From NCBI RefSeq assembly GCF_022369515.1, contig NZ_CP059724.1, positions 5,704,001-5,768,000 on the forward strand: DNA of 64,000 nt, read 5' to 3'. Below the pieces are notes generated by a model that did no database searches, was not told the origin of the DNA, and was given only the letters and a program-made list of their open reading frames with translations. Positions within the stretch are counted from its first letter, which is position 1. Every line of letters starts with the position of its first letter. Of this stretch, positions 1-8,720 are shown piece after piece. This DNA comes from Paenibacillus sp. 19GGS1-52 (lineage in GTDB: Bacteria; Bacillota; Bacilli; Paenibacillales; Paenibacillaceae). The position numbers and the translations under genes were made by a program.

Positions 1-285
1 AATTACGAAACAGAGGTTACGCTCGAAAAAGCCGCCGAAGGCGTAAACAAAGCTACGCTGACCGTTAACAATCTGCCAAATCCGGGCTATGGCTTGGTAG
101 TGGAGAGAATCGAATTTGGCAAGGACAAGACAGCCGTTATTTATTTCAACATAACCAAACCTGATCCGGATAAAATGTATCCACAGGTCATTTCCAAAGC
201 CTCCGTGGTTACTTACCTGCCAGATGGCTACAAAGCATCGGCCCAACCTGTACAAGGCTCCAGTTCAGCAGCTTCTTCCAGATAG
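1..285 (+). CDS. C-terminal part of a secreted protein, PrcB-like end (partial)
   Basis: The reading frame is open from base 1 and stops at 285, so only the last 94 residues are in the window. The fragment is a beta-rich domain (GYGLVVERIEFGKDK, then a Pro/Asp turn and a hydrophobic strand) followed by a Ser/Ala-rich tail. This pattern resembles the C-terminal domain of PrcB-type protease-complex proteins, which Paenibacillus often joins to stalk domains; the resemblance is by eye and weak. The gene converges on the SLH gene and shares a terminator with it. No start or signal peptide can be judged. Confidence 0.55.
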   Translation, partial: NYETEVTLEKAAEGVNKATLTVNNLPNPGYGLVVERIEFGKDKTAVIYFNITKPDPDKMYPQVISKASVVTYLPDGYKASAQPVQGSSSAASSR

Positions 286-293
286 AAGTAACA

Positions 294-337
294 AAACAGG
301 CCACGTCCTCCCCATAAAAGGAGAGCGTGGCCTGTTT
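294..337. terminator. Bidirectional intrinsic terminator
   Basis: A perfect 12-bp stem (AAACAGGCCACG at 294-305, its complement at 326-337) has A/T-rich flanks on both sides. It lies between two convergent genes and can serve both. Confidence 0.85.
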
Positions 338-368
338 ATTCTGCATTTTAATCTGCTGCTATCTTCAG

Positions 369-2078
369 TTAGTTGATAAACTGAGTGTATTGAAGAAAAC
401 GTTTCAACATGACAGCGGCCTGTGCACGAGTTGCATTTGCTAATGGAACAAAGGTAGTATCTGTCATCCCGGAGATAATCCCCGCTTGTACGGATTGCGA
501 GACGGACACCTTGGCCCAATTGCTTATTTTCGAGCTATCACTAAATTTATTCAACGGTTCAGCTTGACTGCTGACTGTTTTTCCAGCTGCAGTGATGGCT
601 TTGGCTATCATCACCGTCATTTGTTCACGAGTGATCGGTGCATTAGGTTTGAAAGAGCCATCTTCATAGCCACTTACAAGATTAGCTTTAACAGCAGCTC
701 CAATGGAGCCTGCAAACCAATCAGTTGCCTTAACGTCTTTGAAGGTCGCTGCTGCCGCATCAGAATTTAAAGCCAGCGAACGTACGAGCAAGGCGGCAAA
801 CTCCGCACGAGTAATATTATGATCTGGGGCAAAGTTCGTAGCTGTTGTACCACTAACGACCATTTTGGAAGCCAGTAGCTCGATATCAGCTTTAGCCCAA
901 TGTCCTTTTATATCCGTAAAAGATTTGGAAGAGGTTACTACAGCGTAAATACTATTTCCGTTTCTCTTAATGGTTGCTTGGGTAGTTCCATCCGTATTTT
1001 TCACAAAAACAGTCGGCACAAAGGAAATCTCCTGATTGGCCGGGTTATACAGAATGCCTGTGGTAGTTAACGGATCTATGGCTTGCGAAAAAGTAATACT
1101 CCGCTCCACATAGTTGGTTCCAAAGTTATTCAACGCTACCGATTTGCCATTACCTTCAGCGGTCACACTGAAATCAACAGAATGGCCTAGGGATACAGCT
1201 CCTTTTCCTCCAGCACTAACTTGAATCAGCTTCTCGATATCCGTTCCCATGACCGCAATGTTAATATGCAGGATCACACTAGAAATGTCTATGCCTAATG
1301 ACTGGGCGATAGTGTTAAGATCCAGCACCTGCAAGGGGAGAGAATAGGATTCGTTGCCTGAGAAAATCTTAACGACAGCATTCGGAACACTCTTCATTCC
1401 TTCCAGCAGTAAAGAAGCGGGGAGAGAAACGTTGGTATTGCCGTTCGCCGCAATATCGCTAATTCTTATGGCAATAACTGGCGCTCCATCAGTCTTCCCT
1501 TGATCCTTCAGTTGAGTGAACGCATCGCTCAAATATTTGTTATCAATAGTTACCGTAGTCGTAATCTTGCCGTCAGGGGCAGTTACTGTATTGGAAGTAA
1601 TTGCAGCAGGACTCACTTCTACATTAGCAGGAGTTACAATATTGGTGCTTGGGTTACTGTTGCCTGTAGGCGTTGTTCCCGATGGTGTTCCTGGATCAGT
1701 TACTGGCGGTGTGGGAGCAGCTGTAACTATAAGATCTTCCGTGTCTACAATCTCACCTTGTCCAACAACTACTTTATAGGTTCCGATGGACTCACTGCTT
1801 CCCAGAACAAATGAATCGGAGAATACTCCATTGATGACTTTAACAATATTAAAGAAGACAATGCTTCCTGTTGGACGGATTACCTTCACGATGACTTCCG
1901 AATCCGTTGACGTTCCGGAGATGGTCACTGTTCCGCCGGGATGAATAGCTGGAATGGCTGACATTACCACTTGAGACATGGCGGGACTTGCCGAAGCCGA
2001 TATCGGACCTAATGCTGCACTGGCCAACACTATAGAAAGAGCAAGTGATGAATTCATAATTAGTTTTGGTATGTTCAC
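369..2078 (-). CDS. S-layer homology domain surface protein
   Basis: The protein is about 569 residues if it starts at the GTG at 2078, which follows a purine-rich GAGGGA and opens directly into a signal peptide (IPKLIMNSSLALSIVLASAA). A longer frame to 2207 would run into the upstream gene and lacks a signal peptide at its start, so it is rejected. The mature part has an Ig-like N-terminal domain, a Pro/Thr/Gly linker, a beta-rich domain of about 230 residues, and three SLH repeats at the C-terminus (FTDIKGHWAKADIELL, FKDVKATDWFAGSIG, FSDSSKISNWAKVSV). SLH repeats bind pyruvylated secondary cell-wall polymer, so it should sit on the cell surface. The domain before the SLH repeats is related in layout to that of the 2125-residue protein at 44001-50378. 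It is the second gene behind the 935-residue protein. Confidence 0.88.
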   Translation of the reverse strand: MNIPKLIMNSSLALSIVLASAALGPISASASPAMSQVVMSAIPAIHPGGTVTISGTSTDSEVIVKVIRPTGSIVFFNIVKVINGVFSDSFVLGSSESIGTYKVVVGQGEIVDTEDLIVTAAPTPPVTDPGTPSGTTPTGNSNPSTNIVTPANVEVSPAAITSNTVTAPDGKITTTVTIDNKYLSDAFTQLKDQGKTDGAPVIAIRISDIAANGNTNVSLPASLLLEGMKSVPNAVVKIFSGNESYSLPLQVLDLNTIAQSLGIDISSVILHINIAVMGTDIEKLIQVSAGGKGAVSLGHSVDFSVTAEGNGKSVALNNFGTNYVERSITFSQAIDPLTTTGILYNPANQEISFVPTVFVKNTDGTTQATIKRNGNSIYAVVTSSKSFTDIKGHWAKADIELLASKMVVSGTTATNFAPDHNITRAEFAALLVRSLALNSDAAAATFKDVKATDWFAGSIGAAVKANLVSGYEDGSFKPNAPITREQMTVMIAKAITAAGKTVSSQAEPLNKFSDSSKISNWAKVSVSQSVQAGIISGMTDTTFVPLANATRAQAAVMLKRFLQYTQFIN

Positions 2079-2109
2079 GTTGTTCGTTCCCTCACTTTCA
2101 ATAGTTGAA

Positions 2110-2128
2110 ACTGCCCCCAAAGGGCAGT
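2110..2128 (-). terminator. Short hairpin between two surface-protein genes
   Basis: ACTGCCC at 2110-2116 pairs with GGGCAGT at 2122-2128 in the 67-bp gap. There is no good T-run, so it is more likely an attenuator or mRNA-processing hairpin than a full terminator. Confidence 0.4.
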
Positions 2129-2145
2129 CCCAACCTAAATTTAAA

Positions 2146-4953
2146 TTAATCTTGGTTATGATTGTTTTGAAGCAAATCATATTCCGCTTCAGTAATCTGA
2201 GAAGCAAGATTCAGTCCAACCGACAACGGATTATTGCTGTATTCGCTCACGACGAAAGCTCTTACCGTATAATTAGGATTCGTCAAAGCATCGGCTACAT
2301 TGAAGTTTGCCGTAAATGTTCCAGCGTAGAAATTGTCCGATTCTGCAGCAACAATACTAACCGGTGTTGCCCCATTCATCAACTGGAAGATGACGTTCAG
2401 ATGACCTTGGGATTCATTTTGTAATATTTTTACTTTTGCGGTGATTCCACTAGCTGTATCCATAACAACCGGCGTCATAAAGTAGGAATCCTGGCTTTGA
2501 ATAGCAGTCATACTATGTGAATAACTATAATTGAATCCATCAGCATAAACATAAATCTCGTAATATATCCCTTCCTCTAGAACTCCTTGATGAATCGTAA
2601 GTTTACCAGCACTTAGTGTATATTCATCAGGCGATAATGTTCTCTCTGTCCAGTTTCTTGCGTACTCTTCCAAAACAACCTTTTGAATTTTACCTCTCCA
2701 TAATGGATTGTCTTCAAAAGTCAGAACACTCGGTCCATTGCTGAAGAATGATCCCGTTAAGGTTGGAGCATAATTTGTATATATATCCTCTGTTACTATG
2801 GAAGTTTGTAGAATATTACCCGAGGTATCTTTCAACGTATTTCCGGCAATTTTGATTTGCAGGTTACCCTGAACGACATTCTTAAAATATACAGTAAGGT
2901 AATTATCATATAGGGTTACTACATCACCAGCCTGCAGAGGCGAGAAGGTTTTCCCTTTATCCGTTGAATACGTTACAGCCGCTTTTAAAGCGGTACCTGT
3001 TACATCTCCAGTATTATCCATTAAGTTATTATAGAAATATACCCCTGCTGTATGACTAGAGATCAGACGAGCTTCATGATACTCTGGAGGGTAGAGATCA
3101 TTTGGCGATAACCTTTCTGTCGAAATGACATCGCTCAAAATATTATTTAGCTCATCCGCAATCACGTTAGCGGCAATATGAACACTGATATTATTATCTA
3201 CTAGCGGTGTCCAGAAATGGAGCACCAATTTATTATCAATAATTGTAACTGAAGTAGCAGGATCTAAAGCTTTGGCACCAGCTCCATTTATCGATAATGT
3301 AATGGCAGCTTTAAGCTCATCTAGCGATGCTGTAATGTTTACGATGTTTTTGTCGAAAAAGAGTGTCCAATCCTGGTTTTGATTATCTAGGGTCGAACCT
3401 AGATATTGGGGCGGAGCAGTTAGCGACACATCAATAATACTCGTTACAACTCCAGAATTTTGTACATTGTTAAACTCATCTCTCAGAGTACCAGAGTCGA
3501 TGGAAATTCTATTATAATTTCCACTGAGTGCTGTTTCCAAGGTTACGATTACCTTATTATTGGAGATTTCGAGGATATCATTAGTGCTTAAATTGTAATA
3601 TTGGTTAAAGTTATTTCTTGCTATATGGAGGTTATAGCGCAGACGTTCAATAGAATCTCCATTTTGTCTTACCCCGAATTGGTCGTTATAGCGACCTGTT
3701 TGTATATAGATATTTTTATCAAATGTCAGTGTCACTATCTTGCGATTCTCACTGACCTCTACCTTTTGGTAGACCGGCCCAGTAATGTCACTAATCGTAA
3801 TGGTATTGTCATCAGTATCGATTGTCGTTAATTCGCCAGCGACAATACCAATGCTGCTCTTCAGTGCATTAGCTGCAATTTTCACCTTGTAGTTGCCTGG
3901 TGCTAACGGTGTGAAGAAATGTAGGTTAAGACTGTTTCCGTTGGGAGCGCTGAAATTACTAAAACCTAAATTAAAATTAGTAGTAGTAGCCGTATCATTC
4001 ACGCCCAGCGCTGTATACGGACCATCATCTTTGGAGATCGTGATTGCTTCTTTTAAGGCGTCATCGCTAAGTGTATTATTAAGGATACCTTGAGTGAAAT
4101 AGAGACGCAACTCTGAATTATTATCGATATTATAACCAGAATAAGTTAGCGGGTTAGTATTCACATCAGTATATATTTCATTATTCATGCTTTCATTTGC
4201 ACTCTTTACAGCGCCATTTAATACTTGAATTACATTATCTCCGCTTAGTGGAGCAGCAAAGGAAAGAATGATTTGATTACCACTGATAGAGATAATATCC
4301 TCACTGTTCAACGGCAGGTAATCTGAATTTTCCTGTAGATTATTAATTCTGACATAGTCGTCGTGCAGATTTACATTATAGATTTCTGAATCTCTCAAAT
4401 AGGTTGCTGTCTGAACTGTCGTGTTCATCGTTAAAGTGACCTGTTTCAGATCGCTGCTGATCGTTGTACTCTCAAGGTAAGGAATCATTAAATCATGGGC
4501 GGCGATGTTCCCGCTGACCAGGTCGGAAGACAACACATAGCTGGAATCATTGCTGCCTCTTAAAGCGCCGGCTTTAACTCGGAGCTGGTTGGAATTCCCT
4601 ACTAGAGGTCTAATGAAGTGAACCATTACAGTTCCATTAGATATTTGCACAGTGTCACCATTTTCTCTGTTAAAAAGAGAGTTGAACGCGCCATCATTTG
4701 TCCCTTTTATCTCAATAGATGACAACAAATCCTGATTTTCCGCTACAGGCACATTGAAAGATAAGGCTACATCTTGGTTGTTATTGCTGATAACAGCACT
4801 CTGTAATGTAATCTCAGAACCCGGTGCTGCTAATGCTTGCGCTGTAGATGAAAAACTTGTACTAAAGGGCACAATAGCTAGCGTCAACGCTAGTGCAATA
4901 GATAAGACTCTTCCCGTTACTCGCTTCATTAATTGTTTGCTGTTCTTAGCCAT
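2146..4953 (-). CDS. Secreted multi-repeat surface protein (935 aa)
   Basis: The ATG at 4953 follows TAGGAGTG at good spacing and starts a classic Sec signal peptide (basic MAKNSKQLMKRVTGR, a hydrophobic core, then AQALA). The mature chain shows about six divergent repeats of roughly 100 residues. Each ends with a pattern like LxVHFxxPLxxGNxxVxIxxxxLxD, reminiscent of the SwmB/Ig-like repeats of bacterial surface proteins. A later segment (about residues 740-830, VLTFEDNPLWRGKIQKVVLE) matches the HID/DUF1533 pattern. There are no SLH repeats, sortase motif or membrane anchor, so it may be released or held by another surface protein. The SLH protein 67 bp downstream is an obvious candidate partner (inference). 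Ligand and exact function are unknown. Confidence 0.75.
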   Translation of the reverse strand: MAKNSKQLMKRVTGRVLSIALALTLAIVPFSTSFSSTAQALAAPGSEITLQSAVISNNNQDVALSFNVPVAENQDLLSSIEIKGTNDGAFNSLFNRENGDTVQISNGTVMVHFIRPLVGNSNQLRVKAGALRGSNDSSYVLSSDLVSGNIAAHDLMIPYLESTTISSDLKQVTLTMNTTVQTATYLRDSEIYNVNLHDDYVRINNLQENSDYLPLNSEDIISISGNQIILSFAAPLSGDNVIQVLNGAVKSANESMNNEIYTDVNTNPLTYSGYNIDNNSELRLYFTQGILNNTLSDDALKEAITISKDDGPYTALGVNDTATTTNFNLGFSNFSAPNGNSLNLHFFTPLAPGNYKVKIAANALKSSIGIVAGELTTIDTDDNTITISDITGPVYQKVEVSENRKIVTLTFDKNIYIQTGRYNDQFGVRQNGDSIERLRYNLHIARNNFNQYYNLSTNDILEISNNKVIVTLETALSGNYNRISIDSGTLRDEFNNVQNSGVVTSIIDVSLTAPPQYLGSTLDNQNQDWTLFFDKNIVNITASLDELKAAITLSINGAGAKALDPATSVTIIDNKLVLHFWTPLVDNNISVHIAANVIADELNNILSDVISTERLSPNDLYPPEYHEARLISSHTAGVYFYNNLMDNTGDVTGTALKAAVTYSTDKGKTFSPLQAGDVVTLYDNYLTVYFKNVVQGNLQIKIAGNTLKDTSGNILQTSIVTEDIYTNYAPTLTGSFFSNGPSVLTFEDNPLWRGKIQKVVLEEYARNWTERTLSPDEYTLSAGKLTIHQGVLEEGIYYEIYVYADGFNYSYSHSMTAIQSQDSYFMTPVVMDTASGITAKVKILQNESQGHLNVIFQLMNGATPVSIVAAESDNFYAGTFTANFNVADALTNPNYTVRAFVVSEYSNNPLSVGLNLASQITEAEYDLLQNNHNQD

Positions 4954-5119
4954 GGAATAAAGTCACTCCTATCATATTTTTCTTATTTCACAAATTAACT
5001 ACTCCTACTATGATATATCTCACACCCGAATAAAGAGACTAACTAAAGTTATAATTCCAAAAATAAAGTCGAAAACGGCAATATTAAGGCTGAATACGCG
5101 AAACCTCCCCAAACTAAAT

Positions 5120-5153
5120 AGGCCACGTTCTCCCTGAAGGAAGATCGCGACCT
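5120..5153 (-). terminator. Intrinsic terminator of the epimerase gene
   Basis: On the minus strand AGGTCGCG pairs with CGTGGCCT (two G-U pairs), continued by an inner TCTTCC/GGGAGA stem, then a T-rich stretch. It lies 24 bp after the stop. Confidence 0.75.
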
Positions 5154-5176
5154 GTAATGGTTTATGGAGATTCACC

Positions 5177-6058
5177 TTAATGTATTGCAGCAACGATCTC
5201 CTGAATTAACTCCGGCAACCAATCGTCTAGGCGTTGAAATCTGAAACCAGCAGCTTCCGCTTTTGCCGTATTCATAAACCAGGTCTCGGGGATGCCAAAA
5301 GGTGACATATCAGCCGCATCTGTTTCGGTAAGAATATCGGCCTGTTGGCCGGTAGCCTCGGTAATGAGCAAGAGAATCTCTCCAAGTGAGGTTACTCCAT
5401 TCGAAGTGGCATTGACCGGTCCCACCAGATTGGAACGACCCAGCCAGGCCAGAAATTCAGCTGCTTCATCCGAGCGAATAAATGACATTTCCGCATCCAG
5501 GTTTGGTATCCCGAGGGGCAGCCCCTGTGCTACATGTTCAACGTGAAAATGAAGTCGCCGTGTATAATCATCAAGTCCTAAGACCACTGGGAAACGAACT
5601 GCGGCAACCTTAAACGGGGCCTTTTGACAAAATACCGCTTCGACTAGTCGTTTGCCTTCCGCGTAGTCTATCTTAGCGGGATAGGGTTCCGGCAGAGTGT
5701 AGCCGTAGGGATCATAATCGCTCTCGATTTTAGCTGATCCGCCAAATGGATAGATACTAAGCGAAGAGGTGACGATATATTTCCGCGTGCGTCCTGTGAA
5801 TAATTCCACGGCAGCCTCCGCCTCTTGTGGTGTGTAGCAAATGTTGTCGTAGACCACATCATAGGTTGAGGAACCTAGCACACGCTGCATAGCCGCTTGA
5901 TCCGTACGATCGGCCTGCAGCCACTTCACAGAATTGCCGAAAGTATCGGGTGTTTGCCCCCTCGTTATAATCGTTACATCGACCCCATCACGGATCAGCT
6001 GCTCTACTAATTTTTTACCAAAAAATCTTGTACCGCCTATAATAAGCACCTTTGTCAT
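5177..6058 (-). CDS. NAD-dependent epimerase/dehydratase family protein
   Basis: The ATG at 6058 is chosen because GGAGGTG lies 8 bases upstream and the protein then begins MTKVLIIGGTRFFGKKLVEQ, an extended-SDR Rossmann motif (GGTRFxG) right at the N-terminus. A frame extending to 6109 adds 17 residues without a ribosome site. The protein has 293 residues, usual for small extended SDRs. Later motifs include a conserved YDVVYDNICYT strand and an SSLSIYPFGG segment with the catalytic Ser region. Relatives act on nucleotide sugars or serve as RNA-binding NAD-dependent epimerase homologues; the substrate cannot be read from sequence. It appears monocistronic with its own terminator. Confidence 0.8.
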   Translation of the reverse strand: MTKVLIIGGTRFFGKKLVEQLIRDGVDVTIITRGQTPDTFGNSVKWLQADRTDQAAMQRVLGSSTYDVVYDNICYTPQEAEAAVELFTGRTRKYIVTSSLSIYPFGGSAKIESDYDPYGYTLPEPYPAKIDYAEGKRLVEAVFCQKAPFKVAAVRFPVVLGLDDYTRRLHFHVEHVAQGLPLGIPNLDAEMSFIRSDEAAEFLAWLGRSNLVGPVNATSNGVTSLGEILLLITEATGQQADILTETDAADMSPFGIPETWFMNTAKAEAAGFRFQRLDDWLPELIQEIVAAIH

Positions 6059-6116
6059 GCCCAACACCTCCAGTTGTATCCGCTGTCCCAAAATCAGGTA
6101 CCCATTCATCCCGGCT

Positions 6117-6233
6117 CATCGAAATACTTTGCAGTATCGCTTGAAGCGCATCCATACGCTAACTGGAAAAGACCCCCGAAAGGTACTGGAACTGTTTGAA
6201 TTAACACATGGTTTGCTCTCCTTTTACAAATAA
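6117..6233 (+). pseudogene. C-terminal remnant of a CdaR/PucR-type regulator
   Basis: In the plus frame ending at 6233, about 39 residues (HRNTLQYRLKRIHTLTGKDP and a helix ending LLSFYK) match the C-terminal HTH of sugar-diacid regulators of the CdaR/PucR family. Nothing upstream in any frame continues the protein, and the region overlaps the start of the epimerase gene. This is a decayed remnant. CdaR proteins commonly control glycerate kinase genes, and a glycerate kinase gene lies 60 bp away, so this is probably its lost regulator. Confidence 0.75.
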
Positions 6234-6238
6234 CAAGC

Positions 6239-6270
6239 AACGGTCTTGAAGATCGCTCTTCAAAATCGTT
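6239..6270 (-). terminator. Intrinsic terminator of glycerate kinase
   Basis: TTGAAGA-TCGC-TCTTCAA with flanking AACG/CGTT pairs forms a long stem just after the glycerate kinase stop on the minus strand, followed by a moderately T-rich tract. Confidence 0.65.
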
Positions 6271-6291
6271 ACCCCAGATTAGTAGTGTAGA

Positions 6292-7437
6292 CTATAGCTT
6301 AAGCAGTCTAGCGATACTCTCGCAAGCTCTTTCCACATTTTGCGGTCCTTCCGCAAGGACCGTCTTAAGTTCATCGACACTTGGCAGAATTCCAAATATC
6401 GCATCGAATCCTTCCGCATACAGAGCTTCAAAACCTTCACCAATGCAGCCTGCTACAGCTATTACTGTTTTGTCCGCCTCTTTAGCAGCCTTGGCTACGC
6501 CATAGGGTGTTTTTCCAAATTTAGTCTGATAATCAATACGCCCTTCACCTGTAAAACAGTAATCCGCAGCTGCTAATTTGGCTTTCAATTCTGTATACTC
6601 AATAACAATCTCGATCCCTTTCTTCAGGGTCGCTTGTGTAAATATCAATAAACCTGCTCCTAAACCACCGGCAGCACCAGCCCCCGGAACATCACGGACA
6701 TCTTTCTGGAGCTGCTGTTTGACGATATCCGCATAATGGGTCAGATTCTGATCGAGCTTCAGCACCATTTCCGGAGTTGCGCCTTTTTGTGGTCCAAACA
6801 CATGCGACGCTCCTGTCTCCCCGCACAGCGGATTCGTAACATCACAAGCCACGATCATCTGGACATGTTCTAGTCTAGCATCCAGCGATGAAATATCGAT
6901 CTTGGCCAGCTTGTTCAGGCTCCCTCCTCCTTGCGGAAGTGGATTTCCATCTCCATCCAGGAATACTGCCCCAAGTGCCGCGGCCATGCCTGTTCCGCCA
7001 TCATTTGTGGAGCTTCCGCCAATACCAATAATAATCTTCTTAATCCCTTTATCCAGACATTCGCGAATCAACTCACCTGTTCCGTAAGTCGTGGTAATGA
7101 AGGGGTCTTTGGTTTCTTTAGTTACAAGTTGAATCCCGCTCGCGGATGCCATCTCAATAGCTGCTGTAACGCCGTCGCCCAGAATACCATATTGTGCAAT
7201 AACGGATTGTCCTAGTGGCCCTGTTACTTCTTTTTCATTTAGCTGACCTCCGGTTGCATCGACTAAGGACTGAACCGTTCCTTCGCCGCCATCTGCCATT
7301 GGAACATGAATGAAGTTCGCGGTTGGGAAGACTGTTCTTATTCCCTTTTCCATAGCTATGCAAACTTCTTTCGCAGTCATACTCTCTTTAAAAGAATCCG
7401 GTGCCAATACAAATGTGGTTTCCTGCAATTCATTCAC
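6292..7437 (-). CDS. glxK: Glycerate kinase (GarK/GlxK family)
   Basis: The 381-residue protein has the full length of the family and begins near FVLAPDSFKESMTAKEV. It has the family hallmarks ADGGEGTVQSLVDATGG, GIGGSSTNDGGTGMAAALG and GAAGGLGAGL. The enzyme phosphorylates D-glycerate with ATP, feeding glyoxylate or glucarate carbon into glycolysis. The start is not settled: the GTG at 7437 gives the listed length, but GGGGTGA is better placed for a TTG at 7428, three codons later. The remnant of a CdaR-type regulator lies just downstream, so regulation by sugar diacids may have been lost. Closest naming could equally be garK. Confidence 0.92.
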   Translation of the reverse strand: MNELQETTFVLAPDSFKESMTAKEVCIAMEKGIRTVFPTANFIHVPMADGGEGTVQSLVDATGGQLNEKEVTGPLGQSVIAQYGILGDGVTAAIEMASASGIQLVTKETKDPFITTTYGTGELIRECLDKGIKKIIIGIGGSSTNDGGTGMAAALGAVFLDGDGNPLPQGGGSLNKLAKIDISSLDARLEHVQMIVACDVTNPLCGETGASHVFGPQKGATPEMVLKLDQNLTHYADIVKQQLQKDVRDVPGAGAAGGLGAGLLIFTQATLKKGIEIVIEYTELKAKLAAADYCFTGEGRIDYQTKFGKTPYGVAKAAKEADKTVIAVAGCIGEGFEALYAEGFDAIFGILPSVDELKTVLAEGPQNVERACESIARLLKL

Positions 7438-7581
7438 CCCATATTCAATACTAGATTAATATAATTGATTGCTCATCTAGTTCCACTCTTTCCTATTACA
7501 ATCCATCATCTTAGCTCCCCCTTAAATGAGTCAAATAATGGTGACTATGTCTTGTTATCCTAACTAGGGCGTGTCTGAAAA

Positions 7582-7797
7582 CTATATAAGTTGAACTTAA
7601 GATTTCCTAAATCGGCTTTAAACGTAACTGCAGTGAATGTTTAGACTTCCGGCCGCTGTTGTCTCCCGATTTCTTGATTTATTCCGCTTTAGCGAATGAA
7701 ATCCCGAGACAAAGGCGGTCGCTATCGCTCCTACAGTTCCAAAATTCCCCTCCGTTACTTTTGCCTTTTACTTAGTTTTCTAGTTCAACTTATATAG
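7582..7797. mobile_element. MITE-like element, long copy
   Basis: A 216-bp non-coding unit is bounded by a perfect 16-bp terminal inverted repeat (CTATATAAGTTGAACT and its complement). Bases 7650-7747 form an inner block with its own inverted repeat (TGTCTC...GAGACA). The outer parts recur at 20990-21108, where the inner block is missing. No transposase is encoded, so it fits a non-autonomous miniature element. No clear target duplication is visible. Confidence 0.8.
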
Positions 7798-7864
7798 GTG
7801 CTGCTTCAAAAGCATAAACGCAGCATAATTTCACAAGAATGAATTACAAGGGGATTGTAAAAAG

Positions 7865-8312
7865 ATGCTAAGACGCCACGAAATCAAGGATCAGGACTGG
7901 GAACGAGTCCTTGACTAGCGATGCGGACTTGCAGGAGGTGTCTCTAGATAGCACTTCCTGTAAAGTTCATTTGTATTTGACATCTGGAAATATCCATGAC
8001 TGTACGGTAGCGACCCACGTCCTCTCTGGCCTAGCCTTGTCCGGAGCTGCTGTTTTAGCCGATAAAGCCTATGGAACCCTGAACATTCGAACGTATATCG
8101 AATCCCAAAACGCCACGTTCTGCATCCCGCCCAAGTCCAATGCGACAGATCCTTTGGCATGTGATTTTTACCACTATAAAGAACGCCATGTTGTGGAATG
8201 TTATTTCAACAAACTCAAACAATTCCGTGGGATCGCAACACGCTATGACAAACTTTCCCGAAACTTTTTGAGCTTTGCCTTTCTGGCTTCTATGATGATT
8301 TTGTTGAAGTAG
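7865..8312 (+). pseudogene. IS5-family (IS427-type) transposase relic
   Basis: The first 16 codons (MLRRHEIKDQDWER) fit the start of the OrfA part of IS5-type transposases and end in a stop at about 7916. After what looks like a large internal deletion, the frame to 8312 carries the typical C-terminal half: LTSGNIHDCT, LADKAYG, IPPKSN, YKERHVVECYFNKLKQFRGI and ATRYDKL. The N-terminal catalytic Asp region is missing, so it cannot be active. The MITE copy lies 67 bp upstream. No intact IS ends were identified. Confidence 0.85.
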
Positions 8313-8470
8313 CTCCATTCCAGTCCAACACCACAATTATACCGTACACTTCCAAAATTTGTTTTCGTATCGCTTTACATTTCTCCCCTAACTTTAGAAC
8401 ATCACCGTTACACCTAGAAGGCCCTCTAAGCCATATTTCTATGGTACGGTTCCCCAGTTTAATCATAAAA

Positions 8471-8624
8471 GCGCGATAGATTCACTCCGTTCAGTCAAGG
8501 TGAGGTACTGTAGGAGAGCTGGGTGCCGTGCGTTTGAGTACGACCGAAGGCCGTGTCAGCCGCTGATGATGAAGCTGACGCTAGGTCGGCTATTCCAATG
8601 GAGTGATTCATGGGGCAGCTCTCC
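8471..8624 (+). other. Unexplained structured region, possible RNA or intron relic
   Basis: No convincing frame occupies this stretch, yet it holds nested and crossing complementarity. GATTCACTCC (8479-8488) nearly pairs with 8600-8609; GGAGAGCTG (8513-8521) pairs with 8616-8624, giving a crossing, pseudoknot-like order. Inside, CGACC (8541-8545) pairs with 8584-8588 and GTCAGC (8555-8560) with 8574-8579. GCTAGGT followed by CCAATGGA recalls domain I of class C group II introns, and the GCGCG start is near the GUGYG intron end. This remains a guess. It ends just before the promoter of the AbrB operon. Confidence 0.4.
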
Positions 8625-8632
8625 GATACTAT

Positions 8633-8662
8633 TTGAACAAAGTCAACACAATCATATATAAT
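8633..8662 (+). promoter_or_regulatory. Sigma-A promoter of the abrB-like/ubiB operon
   Basis: TTGAAC at 8633-8638 and a perfect TATAAT at 8657-8662 are separated by 18 bases, 59 bp before the AbrB start codon. Confidence 0.7.
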
Positions 8663-8686
8663 ATGATTAGTATGAAATATCATACT
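8651..8686. promoter_or_regulatory. Two adjacent dyads over the operon promoter
   Basis: ATCATAT-ATA-ATATGAT (8651-8667) overlaps the -10 box and AGTATGA-AATA-TCATACT (8669-8686) follows at once. Both share ATCATA/TATGAT-type arms. They look like a repressor site and the adjacent AbrB-family gene is a possible autoregulator. Confidence 0.5.
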
Positions 8687-8720
8687 GTTGTGTAGATTGA
8701 TTATAAAGGGAGAGATTAGG

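Noticed and set aside
2079-2207. Longer start for the SLH protein gene
   Set aside because: It would overlap the upstream gene and lacks a signal peptide at its start; the GTG at 2078 directly precedes the signal peptide.
8365-8460. Domain V-like segment near AAGCCATATTTCTATGG
   Set aside because: It is about nine bases too short for a group II domain V and is not close to the right distance from other intron parts.
8495-8683. Minus-strand ORF of 62 codons
   Set aside because: Overlaps the structured region and promoter; no ribosome site and no recognisable protein.
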